Shown here piece by piece: positions 25,075-33,993 of a DNA stretch of 64,000 nucleotides. The stretch is from Streptomyces sp. NBC_01276 (GTDB taxonomy: Bacteria; Actinomycetota; Actinomycetes; Streptomycetales; Streptomycetaceae). The notes under the pieces were generated by a model. It ran no database searches. It worked only from the letters and a program-made list of their open reading frames with translations, and had not been told where the DNA came from. A program made the position numbers and the translations under genes. Positions within the stretch are counted from its first letter, which is position 1. Each line of letters opens with the position of its first letter. The stretch is from positions 4,896,501 through 4,960,500 of the forward strand of contig NZ_CP108442.1 of NCBI RefSeq assembly GCF_041435355.1, given 5' to 3'.

Positions 25075-26252
25075 GCGGGGCCCTCCGGGGCGGGGTGCCG
25101 GGACCGGGCGGCGGCGAGTTCCAGCGCCTCCGCGCGCAGCCGGGCCGCCCGGCGCAGCGCGGCGGCGGTGGGGTCGTCCTCGGCTTCGGCGGCTGCGTCG
25201 GCGGGGGCCGGGGAGGCGGCCGCGGCGAGGGCGGCCCCGACGGTGGCGAGCCCGCCCAGCTCCCCCCGTACGGAGCGGCCCAGGGCGGCGGGGTCCCCGG
25301 CGGCGCGGGACCGCTCGCGGCAGTGGAAGGCCAGCTCGCAGGCGGCCAGGCACTCGGGGGCGTAGGCCGCGCCGACGGCGGAGACGGCCTCGGAGAGTTC
25401 CCCGGCGGGCCGGGCCGGGTCGAAGCTGAGGCCCGCCGGCAGGCCGGCGGCCAGTTCCTCGACCCGGGTCAGCCGCTCCATCTGGCGCAGGGTCACCGCC
25501 CGTTCGCGGCGCACGTCGACGGGCGCGGCGGTGGGCAGGTTGGAGAAGTCCTTGGGGCAGACGAGCAGCACCCGGTGGCCGACCTCGGCGCCGGGCACCT
25601 TCCCGGCGGTCCGCTCCAGGGCGAGCACGTAGACGGCGGCCTGGCGCGCGGCGGCGCCCACCTTCGCGGAGTCGGCGGCCCCGTCGATCATCGGGAACGA
25701 CTTGATCTCCACCACGCTCCACCGGCCGCCGGGGTCCACCACGACCGCGTCGGGCTCCAGGTAGGCGGGGGTGCCGGCCACCTCCAGCGCCAGCATCGGA
25801 TGGTCCAGCAGCGTCCACGCCCCCGCGGCGGTGGCCTCGCGCAGGGCCAGCGCCGTCCGGGCGGCGCGCCCCTCCGGTCCGGCGGCGGTCAGGTCGGGCA
25901 CCCGGGCGTCCGGCCCGGGGGGCTCGGCGGCCCCGCCCAGGAGGGTGTGCGCGAGCCGCAGCAGTTCGGCCCCGCCGTCGGCCTTGACCTTGGCCTCGAA
26001 GGAGTTGCCGCGGACGATGGCGAACTGCGACCGGCCGAACGCGGCGGGCGTGCCCAGGGCCGCCGCGAGCGCGCCCTTGTCCACCCCTGCGCCGTCGAGC
26101 AGGGCGCGTCTGCCGCATCCGGGGTTGGCCGCGAGCGCGGCCAGGGAGCGGGCGTCGAGCGGCCGGGGCGGCACGGCGGGGCCGCGCAGGTCAGCGAGAC
26201 GCTGCCGCAGTGTCGTCGTCTGCGCAGGAGCGGCGGGCGGGTAGGAGCTCAC
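25062..26252 (-). CDS. RecB/Cas4-like PD-(D/E)XK nuclease with probable 4Fe-4S cluster
   Basis: 396 residues from GTG 26252. The nuclease core is readable: GNSFEAK (about 80-86), LEPDAVVVD (metal Asp), WSVVEIKSFP (E-x-K) and RQAAVYVLAL (Q-x3-Y), the motif order of RecB/Cas4 nucleases. Cysteines sit where an Fe-S cluster would be ligated: one early in NPGCGRRALL (about 48) and three late in CLAACELAFHC (about 325-335). The C-terminal tail is Ala-rich. Start is uncertain: the frame is open to TTG 26282, and all upstream starts overlap the PAP2 gene; GTG 26252 overlaps it by 62 bp, and GTG 26174 would avoid it. First gene of an overlapping trio with the 527-residue protein and SF1 helicase. Confidence 0.78.
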   Translation of the reverse strand: MSSYPPAAPAQTTTLRQRLADLRGPAVPPRPLDARSLAALAANPGCGRRALLDGAGVDKGALAAALGTPAAFGRSQFAIVRGNSFEAKVKADGGAELLRLAHTLLGGAAEPPGPDARVPDLTAAGPEGRAARTALALREATAAGAWTLLDHPMLALEVAGTPAYLEPDAVVVDPGGRWSVVEIKSFPMIDGAADSAKVGAAARQAAVYVLALERTAGKVPGAEVGHRVLLVCPKDFSNLPTAAPVDVRRERAVTLRQMERLTRVEELAAGLPAGLSFDPARPAGELSEAVSAVGAAYAPECLAACELAFHCRERSRAAGDPAALGRSVRGELGGLATVGAALAAAASPAPADAAAEAEDDPTAAALRRAARLRAEALELAAARSRHPAPEGPACPC

Positions 26253-27111
26253 GGGCGGAAGTGTCCCATCCGCCACTGACAAGCGTGGACGTACCGTGAA
26301 AACCGGCCGGTTGTGCCTCCGGTGGAGGGACCGCGGCGGGGCCGGGTGCGGTGTCCTTCGCCCGGTCAGGTGCGGCGAAAGGTTCCTGCGTCCGGCGGGC
26401 GGCGAGGCCGCGTGCGATCGCCAGGCCGGCGCCCATCACGGCGGCCCCGGCGACGGCGTCGAGGAAGTAGTGGTTCGCCGTCCCCATCACCACGACCGCG
26501 GTGAGCGCGGGATAGGCCAGGCCCAGCGCCCGTACCAGCGGCCGCCGCGCGTACCGCCACACCACGAGCCCGCACCACAGGGCCCATCCGACGTGCAGGC
26601 TCGGCATGGCCGCGTACTGGTTGGTCAGGGAACCGAGTCCGCGCGGGGCGCTCGCCTCGCCGCCCCACCAGCCGTAGGCGCTGTACCGGGCCATGGTGTC
26701 CGTGAACCCGTACGGGGCGTCGAGCAGCCGGGGCGGGCAGGTGGGCAGCAGGGTGAAGCCGATCAGACCGAGCAGGGTGGAGGCCACCAGCCAGGTGCGG
26801 GCGGTGCGGTAGTGCGCGGGCCGCCGGTGGTAGAGCCAGAGCAGCACGGCGGGGGTGACCAGGTAGTGCAGGGAGGCGTAGACGAAGTCGGCGGGTATGC
26901 CGAGCGCGCCGCTGTGCGAGAACAGCCGGTTGAGGGGTCTTTCGAAGTCGACGTGCAGGAATTCCTCGGCGCGCAGGATCGCGAGCCCGTGGCCGACGGC
27001 TAGGTCCACGTCGCCCCGGGCGAGGAGACGGCCGCCCGAGTAGGCGCCGTAGACGAGACCCAGGAGCAACAGTTCCGCCCACCAGCGCGTGGGCCAAGGC
27101 CGTTTGGTCAT
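26191..27111 (-). CDS. PAP2-family integral membrane phosphatase
   Basis: 306 residues with about six membrane helices. The acid phosphatase motifs are partly visible: AMPSLHVGWALW (S-x-H motif) and NHYFLDAVAG (the H-x3-D motif); the first K-x6-RP motif is not obvious, as in inositol phosphotransferase-like PAP2 proteins. Actinobacterial homologues act on lipid phosphates or prenyl phosphates. The C-terminal 60 residues are Pro/Ala-rich and overlap the start of the Fe-S nuclease gene. ATG 27111 is the first start. Confidence 0.83.
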   Translation of the reverse strand: MTKRPWPTRWWAELLLLGLVYGAYSGGRLLARGDVDLAVGHGLAILRAEEFLHVDFERPLNRLFSHSGALGIPADFVYASLHYLVTPAVLLWLYHRRPAHYRTARTWLVASTLLGLIGFTLLPTCPPRLLDAPYGFTDTMARYSAYGWWGGEASAPRGLGSLTNQYAAMPSLHVGWALWCGLVVWRYARRPLVRALGLAYPALTAVVVMGTANHYFLDAVAGAAVMGAGLAIARGLAARRTQEPFAAPDRAKDTAPGPAAVPPPEAQPAGFHGTSTLVSGGWDTSARELLPARRSCADDDTAAASR

Positions 27112-27228
27112 GAGGTGTATGACGCTCGTGGGGCGGGCGGAGTTGCCCCGTGTTCACGTCGTGGATGATGGACGGACGACGGAACCGCTGCATCCGGGGC
27201 GAACGCCCACGAACCGGGAGAAGAAGAT

Positions 27229-27825
27229 ATGGCCCCCCGCATCCTGCTGGCCCGCCACGGCCAGACGGCATGGTCCCGGCTCGGCAAGCACACCGGGCGC
27301 ACGGACGTGCCCCTGCTGGACGAGGGCAGGCAGGGCGCGAAGCTGCTGGGCGAGCGGCTCGCCGGCGAACCGTGGGCCTCGCTGCGCGGCCTGGAGGTGC
27401 GCACCAGCCCGCTCGTCCGCGCGAGCGAGAGCTGTGACCTGGCGGGCTTCGGGCTCCAGGCGGAGCCCTGGGACACGCTCATGGAGTGGGACTACGGGGA
27501 CTACGAGGGCATGACCCCGGCCGAGATCCAGGCGGTCCGGCCGGGCTGGCTGATCTGGCGCGACGGGGTCCCCGGTGGCGAGTCCGTCGCCGACATCGCG
27601 GCGCGGGCGGACGAGGTCGTCGAGTGGGCCCGCTCGGCCGCGCGGGACGTCCTGGTCTTCGCCCACGGCCACGTCCTGCGCACCCTCGCCGCCCGCTGGC
27701 TCGGCTTCGAGGCCTCCTTCGGCGCCCGCATCCGCCTGGACCCCACCTCCCTCTCGGTCCTGGGCTGGGCCTACGGGGCCCCCGCGCTGGAGCGCTGGAA
27801 CGACACGGGCCACCTCGACGGCTGA
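27229..27825 (+). CDS. Histidine phosphatase (phosphoglycerate mutase-like) protein
   Basis: 198 residues. RHG motif in [11 protein letters not shown] (phospho-accepting His10), the second catalytic His in [15 protein letters not shown], and EWDYGDYEG in between are the hallmarks of the branch-1 family. Substrate unknown; many are broad phosphatases. ATG 27229 follows GGGAGAAGAAG. The gene is divergent from PAP2. Confidence 0.9.
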   Translation: MAPRILLARHGQTAWSRLGKHTGRTDVPLLDEGRQGAKLLGERLAGEPWASLRGLEVRTSPLVRASESCDLAGFGLQAEPWDTLMEWDYGDYEGMTPAEIQAVRPGWLIWRDGVPGGESVADIAARADEVVEWARSAARDVLVFAHGHVLRTLAARWLGFEASFGARIRLDPTSLSVLGWAYGAPALERWNDTGHLDG

Positions 27826-27876
27826 CCGCGCCCCGTCCCCGCGCCCCGGCCCTCACTCCCGCGGCCCCGCCGCCGG

Positions 27877-29199
27877 TCAGGCCTCGGCGTGCCGGGTCAG
27901 GAAGGCGCCGACGCGCGGGGAGCGCTGGTGGGGGACCAGGGTGCGGGCCGTGCCCGAGAGCATCGAGCGGATCCGGGTCGACTGGACCTCGGAGAGCAGG
28001 TCCAGCACCCGCCCGCCCGCCCAGGCGGCCTCGTCGGGGGCGCCCGCCCGCGCCAGGTCCTCGGCCAGTTCCGCCGTGTAGAGGGCGACGTTCCGCGCGA
28101 AGTGGGGGTCCTGGAGGTCGGCCGCCCGCCGGGCGTGGCGTGCCGCGCGGGCGTGCTCCCCGAGCGCCGCCCAGCAGCGGGACTCCAGCGATTCCAGCTC
28201 GGCCTCGCCGAAGAAGGACATCCACTCCGGGTCGGCGCCCGACGCGCCCCGCGCGAACTCCGTGTGCGCCCGCGCCAGCGCCTCCTCGCAGGCCCTGCGG
28301 TCCGCGAGCCCCGACCAGCCGCCCGCCTCCCTCAGGGCCAGCAGCGACAGCAGCCGGGGGGAGCCCAGCGAGCGGGCCGCGCGCCGGCCCGCCTGGGCGG
28401 CCCGTACCGACTCGCGGGGGCGCCCGCAGTCCCGGGCCAGGAAGGCCATGTTGCTGAAGGCGTGCGCCTCCAGGGCCGCGTCCCCCGACACCCGGGCGGT
28501 GGCCAGGGCCTCCGCGTAGTGCGAGCGGGCGTCCTCGAAGCGGCCCGAGTCGTGCGCCAGCCATCCCACCGAGACGGCCAGCTCCCCGGCCCCGGCGTGC
28601 AGCCGGTCCTCGGTGGACTGGCGGGTGGCCCCCGCGTCCAGCAGTGCGTAGGCGGTCCGCAGGGGCTCCGCCGCCCGCCGGTAGAGGGCGTCCGCCCCGT
28701 GCCGGTCGTCCAGCAGCCGGATCTGGCGTACGGCGTCCTCGACGGCGGCGGCCTCGGCCTCGCCCGCGCGGGTGGGGATCCGGCGGGTGTCGCCGAGCAG
28801 GGTGAGGCTGAGCGTCGCGGCCGCCACGGTCGCGGAGCCGCCCGCCATGAACGCGCGACGCAGCACGTCGCTCTCCTTGGAACGGTGGACGATGGGGGCG
28901 AGGACGGCAGGCTCGGGCACGGCGCGCTGCGCGGAGCGGCCGCGCACCGCCTCGCGCGGGGAGAAGCCGAGGTCGGCCAGGGTGCAGCCGGGGAACATGT
29001 GGAGGAAGACGCGCTCGTAGGCGTAGTTGGGGCAGCGGATCTCGCCGGATTCGACCCGGCCGATGTAACGGGCGTCGCAGGAAACCGTTTCGCCGATCTC
29101 CCGTGCGGCCCGGCGCACCAGGGCCGCGAACTCGGCGGGGGAGTGCTGCCCGCGCAGCCGCCGGAAGGAGGAGTTGGGTGAGTGGGGGGACGCCGCCAT
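27877..29199 (-). CDS. XRE-type regulator with TPR-like C-terminal region
   Basis: 440 residues. Residues 15-75 resemble a helix-turn-helix (SPAEFAALVRRAAREIGE, then RYIGRVESGEIRCPNYAYER), and the rest from about 140 is a chain of helical repeats with TPR character (GRFEDARSHYAEALATARV, HARAARHARRAADLQ). A hydrophobic stretch at about 107-125 resembles a Tat/signal-like segment (RRAFMAGGSATVAAATLSL) but is internal. Streptomyces proteins of this type (NsdA-like) repress development and antibiotic synthesis; assignment to that group is tentative. ATG 29199 has GAGAGG upstream. Divergent from the 154-residue gene at 29451. Confidence 0.78.
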   Translation of the reverse strand: MAASPHSPNSSFRRLRGQHSPAEFAALVRRAAREIGETVSCDARYIGRVESGEIRCPNYAYERVFLHMFPGCTLADLGFSPREAVRGRSAQRAVPEPAVLAPIVHRSKESDVLRRAFMAGGSATVAAATLSLTLLGDTRRIPTRAGEAEAAAVEDAVRQIRLLDDRHGADALYRRAAEPLRTAYALLDAGATRQSTEDRLHAGAGELAVSVGWLAHDSGRFEDARSHYAEALATARVSGDAALEAHAFSNMAFLARDCGRPRESVRAAQAGRRAARSLGSPRLLSLLALREAGGWSGLADRRACEEALARAHTEFARGASGADPEWMSFFGEAELESLESRCWAALGEHARAARHARRAADLQDPHFARNVALYTAELAEDLARAGAPDEAAWAGGRVLDLLSEVQSTRIRSMLSGTARTLVPHQRSPRVGAFLTRHAEA

Positions 29200-29450
29200 G
29201 GACGTGGCCTCTCTGGACAATCTCAGGTGATCCCGGTGGATCCCTGTCGATCTCGCCCCGGAGCGCGGCTCCGGCGCGCATGAAAGTACCGCCGCCGGGG
29301 GCCTGTTCATGCGGTGTTTGGCTACAAAACGGATATCTCACCCGCGATCCGCCATGAACTGCCATCCTTTGCGGCGTCTTGCCGCCGCACCCGTTGACGC
29401 CGCCGTGCGTTGAACCCATGCGGATACGGATCGAGGAGGGGTTCCCCTTG

Positions 29451-29915
29451 GTGGAGGCCGGCATGGACAGCACTGCAACGGACACCGCGCACGAGCCCGG
29501 CGCGACCCCCCTGCTCCCGGTCCCGGTTCCGGCCGCGGCCCCGGACCTGGTGACCGTGCCCACCCGGCAGGGCCTGGAAGCGGTGGACATCATCCGCCGC
29601 GGCGCCGGCCGCTCCGCCCCCGGTACGGGCCCCTGCGCCCCGGGTGTCGGCCCGGTGCTCCACGACGGCTCCGACGACACCCTCGGCTTCCTCGTGCCGC
29701 CCGGCACCGCCGACGCGTGGGACCTGCCCGGCAGCGCCTGTACGCAGACCAACGGGCGCGGCATCCGCTTCGGCGACGCCGTCTCGCCGACCTCCGGCGG
29801 CACCGGCTGGCTGCTGCCCCCCGACGCCGTGGGCCCGGTCACCGACCCCGAGGTGCTGCGCGCCGCGCTCGGCGAGGCGGCCCGGCTGATCGAGGCGGCG
29901 GACAACTGCCGCTGA
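29451..29915 (+). CDS. Conserved hypothetical protein (154 aa)
   Basis: No known domain recognised. After an Ala/Pro-rich N terminus the conserved part reads VDIIRRGAGR, then GPVLHDGSDDTLGFLVPPGTADAWDLPGS and FGDAVSPTSGGTGWLLPP. GAGGAGGGG at 29433-29441 points to TTG 29448 or GTG 29451; an ATG at 29418 lies upstream of that site and is less likely. Divergent from the XRE/TPR regulator, with 250 bp between; similar gene pairs of an XRE/TPR regulator and a small protein are common in Streptomyces, so a functional link is plausible. Confidence 0.68.
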   Translation: MEAGMDSTATDTAHEPGATPLLPVPVPAAAPDLVTVPTRQGLEAVDIIRRGAGRSAPGTGPCAPGVGPVLHDGSDDTLGFLVPPGTADAWDLPGSACTQTNGRGIRFGDAVSPTSGGTGWLLPPDAVGPVTDPEVLRAALGEAARLIEAADNCR

Positions 29916-29949
29916 CGCGCCCGAGGTCCTGACCAGCCATAATGGAGGG

Positions 29950-30861
29950 GTGGCAGGCAAGAGCAAGGGTGGCAGGAGCGGTGGCGGCGCTCCCCGGGGC
30001 GGTACTCCCCGGGGCGGCGGCGGGGCGGTCGCCGGGCCGGTGGCGGGGCAGGTGGCCGGCGGGCTGGCGGAGCTGACCCCCGACCGCGAGCGCTCCCGTG
30101 CCTGGACCCTGCTGATCGACGGGGCCCCGCAGTCCCACGTCGACCTCGACGACCCCGGTCACCTGGACTTCTCCTACCAGCGCCGGATCGGCCACCTCAT
30201 CGACCTGATCGCCCCCGCCCGGCAGCCCCTGAACGTGGTGCACCTGGGCGGCGGCGCCTTCACCCTGGCCCGCTACACCGCGGCCGCCCGCCCCCGCTCC
30301 ACGCAGCAGGTGGTGGAGATCGACGGGGCCCTGGTGGCCTTCGTACGGGAACACCTGCCGCTGGACCCGCAGGCACGGATCCGCGTACGGGCCGTGGACG
30401 CGCGGGCGGGACTGGCGAAGGTGCCGGACGGCTGGGCGGACCTGGTCATCGCGGACGTGTTCGGCGGGGCCCGCACCCCGGCGCACCTGACCAGCGCCGA
30501 GTTCCTCGACGACGTACGACGGGCACTGAAGCCCACCGGCTGGTACGTGGCCAACCTCGCGGACGGCCCGCCGCTGGCCCACCTGCGGGGCCAGATCGCC
30601 ACCGCCGCCTCCCGGTTCAGTGAGCTGGCGCTCGCGGCGGACCCGGTGGTGTGGCGGGGGAAACGTTTCGGCAACGCGGTGCTCGTCGCCGCCGACCGGG
30701 AGCTGCCCGTGGCGGAGTTCACCCGGCGGGTGGCGAGCGACCCGCACCCCGGCCGGGTCGAGCACGGCCGGGCCCTGGCCGACTTCACCGGCGGGGCGGC
30801 CCCGGTGGCGGACGCCTCGGCGGTGGCCTCGCCGGAGCCCCCGCCGTCGGTGTTCCGCTAG
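29950..30861 (+). CDS. Spermidine synthase-like methyltransferase-fold protein
   Basis: 303 residues. The first 40 residues are Gly/Arg-rich. The Rossmann core shows VVHLGGGAFTLARY (nucleotide loop), QVVEIDGALVAFVREHLPLD, DARAGLAKVPDGWADLVIADVFGG and FLDDVRRALKPTGWYVANL, the layout of spermidine synthase-like proteins. The polyamine residues are not fully conserved, so it may use another aminopropyl or methyl acceptor. GTG 29950 directly abuts GGAGGG, an unusually tight spacing, so the start is uncertain. Confidence 0.8.
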   Translation: MAGKSKGGRSGGGAPRGGTPRGGGGAVAGPVAGQVAGGLAELTPDRERSRAWTLLIDGAPQSHVDLDDPGHLDFSYQRRIGHLIDLIAPARQPLNVVHLGGGAFTLARYTAAARPRSTQQVVEIDGALVAFVREHLPLDPQARIRVRAVDARAGLAKVPDGWADLVIADVFGGARTPAHLTSAEFLDDVRRALKPTGWYVANLADGPPLAHLRGQIATAASRFSELALAADPVVWRGKRFGNAVLVAADRELPVAEFTRRVASDPHPGRVEHGRALADFTGGAAPVADASAVASPEPPPSVFR

Positions 30862-30974
30862 GCCGGGGGCGGGTAGGGGGCGGGTAGAGGGAGCGGGCCG
30901 GCGGCGGTCCCGGTGGCCTCAGCGGCCCCCAGCGGCCCTGGTGGCCTCAGGGGCCCCGGTTGCCCCGGTGACTT

Positions 30975-31006
30975 CAGTGGCCTCAGTGGCCTCAGTGGCC
31001 TCAGGG
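30975..31006. repeat. 9-bp tandem repeat at the end of the 188-residue gene
   Basis: At least three head-to-tail copies of CAGTGGCCT lie between the spermidine synthase-like gene and the convergent gene, ending at or just past its stop. Degenerate copies continue to about 30915. Simple-sequence array; no coding role. Confidence 0.7.
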
Positions 31007-31567
31007 GTCGACGATCTCCACCGTCGGCGGGTGGTCGTGCCAGGTGCAGAACACCGACACCTCGCGGCCGTCGCGGGTGAAGGTGACCCGGATCCAGAAG
31101 TCCTGCTTCCACACCTGCATCCGCCAGCCCGCCTCCGGCGTCGCCGAGACCAGGCCGGCCGCGGAGGCGCCGAGGTCGAAGACGACCCGCCCGCCGGAGA
31201 CCGAGTAGCCCTTCACCGTGCCGGAAGCGGAATCCCCCTCGTCCGTCTCGCGGTAAGGGCGTTGCCCGGCCGGCGGCGCGGGCTTCGACTTCGACGGCGC
31301 GGCCGACGAGGGGTCGGCCGAGGGGGACGCCGAGGCCGGGGCCGGGGCCGACGCGGAGGTGGAAACGGAGGAGGACGGGGAGGCCGTCGGCCCCTGAGTG
31401 GAGGACGACAGCGGTGACCCGGTCAGGGGCTGCGTCGTCAACGGCACGGCGAGCGGCGGATCGTAGGCCGTCCCGGACATGACCGTGTGCACGCCCCACC
31501 ACGACAGGGTCACGGCGGCCGCGGTCGCCAGTACCCACGCCAGGGCGTGTACAAGTCCTCGTCGCAT
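31001..31567 (-). CDS. Membrane-anchored secreted protein of unknown function (188 aa)
   Basis: N-terminal hydrophobic helix (about 8-32) in a short basic leader, a Ser/Ala/Pro-rich extracellular linker (about 45-95), then a 90-residue beta-rich domain with VKGYSVSGGRVVFDLG, GWRMQVWKQDFWIRVTFT and REVSVFCTWHDHPPTVEI. The domain is probably outside the cell. It is divergent from the two-component system at 31646, with 78 bp between, so it could be its target or sensor partner; that is inference. Confidence 0.75.
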   Translation of the reverse strand: MRRGLVHALAWVLATAAAVTLSWWGVHTVMSGTAYDPPLAVPLTTQPLTGSPLSSSTQGPTASPSSSVSTSASAPAPASASPSADPSSAAPSKSKPAPPAGQRPYRETDEGDSASGTVKGYSVSGGRVVFDLGASAAGLVSATPEAGWRMQVWKQDFWIRVTFTRDGREVSVFCTWHDHPPTVEIVDP

Positions 31568-31645
31568 CAGGGCACATACTGCACCACCCACCACAGAGGT
31601 GGCCCGGCACCTCCCCGGGTCCCCCGAATGGACTACGGTGCCGCC

Positions 31646-32332
31646 ATGGCAAGTGTGCTCGTGGTCGAGGACGACCAGTTCGTGCGTTCCGCCCTGATCC
31701 GGCACCTGACCGAGGCCTCCCACACCGTGCGGAGCGTCGGCACGGCCCTGGAGGCCCTGCGCGAAGTCGCCCACCACCGCTTCGACGTGGTCATCCTCGA
31801 CCTCGGCCTGCCCGACCTCGACGGCTCCGAGGCGCTGAAGATGCTGCGCGGCATCACCGACGTGCCCGTCATCATCGCCACCGCCCGCGACGACGAGGCC
31901 GAGATCGTCCGGCTGCTCAACGACGGCGCCGACGACTACCTGACCAAACCGTTCTCCGTCGAGCACCTCTCCGCCCGGATGGCCGCCGTGCTGCGCCGCT
32001 CCCAGGCCGCCGCCGCCGAACCGCCCTCCCGCGTCCTGCGCGTCGGCGGACTCGCCATCGACCCGCTGCGCCGCCAGGCCGAACTCGACGGCTCCGTACT
32101 CGACCTCACCCGACGGGAGTTCGACCTGCTGGCCTTCCTCGCGGGCCGCCCCGGGGTGGTCGTGTCCCGGCGCGAGCTGCTCGCCGAGGTGTGGCAGCAG
32201 TCGTACGGGGACGACCAGACCATCGACGTGCACCTGTCCTGGCTGCGCCGCAAACTCGGCGAGACCGCCGCACGACCCCGCTACCTGCACACGCTGCGCG
32301 GGGTCGGGGTGAAGCTGGAGCCGCCGCTGTGA
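31646..32332 (+). CDS. OmpR-family response regulator
   Basis: 228 residues. Receiver domain (1-115) with acidic pair VVEDDQ, phospho-acceptor Asp in VVILDLGLPD (about residue 53) and Lys in YLTKPFS (about 102). C-terminal winged helix (about 130-228) with LDLTRREFDLLAFL, QTIDVHLSWLRRKLGE and the RGVGVKL ending. ATG 31646 is preferred; the frame is open to 31487. Kinase gene follows 10 bp downstream. Confidence 0.95.
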   Translation: MASVLVVEDDQFVRSALIRHLTEASHTVRSVGTALEALREVAHHRFDVVILDLGLPDLDGSEALKMLRGITDVPVIIATARDDEAEIVRLLNDGADDYLTKPFSVEHLSARMAAVLRRSQAAAAEPPSRVLRVGGLAIDPLRRQAELDGSVLDLTRREFDLLAFLAGRPGVVVSRRELLAEVWQQSYGDDQTIDVHLSWLRRKLGETAARPRYLHTLRGVGVKLEPPL

Positions 32333-32342
32333 GCCGGTTCCG

Positions 32343-33728
32343 ATGAGATGGGCCCTGGTCAAGGTGTGCCTCGCGGTCACCACCATGGTGGTCCTGGCCT
32401 TCGCCGTACCCCTGGGACTGGTGGTGCGGGAGATGGCCAGCGACCGGGCCTTCTCCAACGCCGAGCGGCAGGCCGCCACCATGGGGCCGACCCTGTCCAT
32501 CACCACCGACCCCGTCCAACTGCGCAAGGCCGTCGAGTCCACGCAGATGGGCGCCGCCCGCCGGATGGCCGTCCACGTCCCCGCCATCGGCGGCGCCGCC
32601 CCCGTGGACATCGGCGAAGGCTGGGCGGGTGCCCGCGCCGTGGCCGAGACCCGCAGCCTCGGCCGTGCGACCACCGCCCGGGTGACCGGAGGGGGTTCCG
32701 CCCTGCTCCAGCCGACCGCCCTGGGCTCCGGCGACATCGCCGTCATCGAGATCCTGGTCCCGGAGAGCGAGGTCAGCAACGGCGTCACCACCGCCTGGCT
32801 GGTCCTCGCCGGGGTCGGGCTCGCGCTGGTCGTGGGCTCCGTCGCGGTCGCCGACCGGCTCGGCGCCCGCCTCGTGCGGCCCGCCGAACGGCTCGCCGAC
32901 GCCGCCCACCAGCTGGGCGACGGACGGCTCGGGGCGCGGGTCCCCGAGGACGGCCCCAAGGAACTGCGCTCGGCGGCCGTCGCGTTCAACGCCATGGCCG
33001 ACCAGGTCGTGGAACTCCTCGCCAACGAGCGGGAACTGGCCGCCGACCTCTCGCACCGGCTGCGCACCCCCCTGACGGTCCTCCGGCTCAACGCCGCCTC
33101 GCTCGGCGACGGCCCGGCCGCCGAACACACCCGGGCGGCCGTGGAGCAGCTGGAGCGGGAGGTCGACACGATCATCCGTACGGCCCGCGAACAGCGCCCC
33201 GCCACCCAGGCGGCCGGTTCGGCGGGCGCAGGCTGCGACGCCTCCGAGGTGATCCGCGACCGGATGGCCTTCTGGTCGGCGCTGGCCGAGGACGAGGGCC
33301 GCGAGGTCCGGCTGGCGGGCGTGGACCGTACCGTACGCATCCCCGTGGCCCGTCCGGAGCTCGCCGCGGCCCTCGACGCCCTGCTCGGCAACGTCTTCCG
33401 GCACACCCCCGAGGGCACCCCCTTCGCGGTGGACGTGCACGACGCCGGTGACGCCGTCATCGTCCTCGTCTCCGACGCCGGACCCGGCATCGCCGACCCG
33501 GACGCCGCCCTGCGGCGCGGCAACGACGGCCGCCGCGACGGCTCCACCGGCCTCGGCCTCGACATCGCCCGGCGGGTCGCGGAGTCCACCGGCGGTGACG
33601 TCCGGCTGGGGCGCTCCGTACTGGGCGGCACCGAGGTCCGGATCTGGATCGCCCTCGACGGCCGGGCCCGGGGCGACGGCCGCGGACCCGGCGTCCGGCG
33701 TGGCCGGCGCAAGCGGCGGGGCAACTGA
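32343..33728 (+). CDS. Sensor histidine kinase
   Basis: 461 residues. Two membrane helices (about 5-25 and 143-163) bracket a 115-residue extracellular sensor; HAMP (about 165-220); HisKA with ADLSHRLRTPLTVLR (phospho-His about 238); and HATPase with NVFRHTPEG (N box), DAGPGIAD (G1) and GLGLDIARRV (G2). The C-terminal 30 residues are Arg/Gly-rich. Co-transcribed with the response regulator. Stimulus unknown. Confidence 0.95.
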   Translation: MRWALVKVCLAVTTMVVLAFAVPLGLVVREMASDRAFSNAERQAATMGPTLSITTDPVQLRKAVESTQMGAARRMAVHVPAIGGAAPVDIGEGWAGARAVAETRSLGRATTARVTGGGSALLQPTALGSGDIAVIEILVPESEVSNGVTTAWLVLAGVGLALVVGSVAVADRLGARLVRPAERLADAAHQLGDGRLGARVPEDGPKELRSAAVAFNAMADQVVELLANERELAADLSHRLRTPLTVLRLNAASLGDGPAAEHTRAAVEQLEREVDTIIRTAREQRPATQAAGSAGAGCDASEVIRDRMAFWSALAEDEGREVRLAGVDRTVRIPVARPELAAALDALLGNVFRHTPEGTPFAVDVHDAGDAVIVLVSDAGPGIADPDAALRRGNDGRRDGSTGLGLDIARRVAESTGGDVRLGRSVLGGTEVRIWIALDGRARGDGRGPGVRRGRRKRRGN

Positions 33729-33993
33729 CCGACCCCGGGGGCGCGCCGCGCTCCCGCCCCCGGCCTGAGCCACTGACCGTGGCCGCGCCGAGCGGCCCGT
33801 GCCGGACGGGCGGACGGGTGGACGCGCGGACGGGCGGACGGGTGGACCAATGGCGGGTGGGCGGGTGGCGGGTGGGCGGTTGGAATACCGTACGGGCCGG
33901 GCGAGTTGAGGCCGCCGGGTGCGCGGGTGCGTCCCCGGGCGGGTCCCGTCCGCTCGCCCCACGTGCTGAAGCCCTCGCCTGATTGGAAACCGC

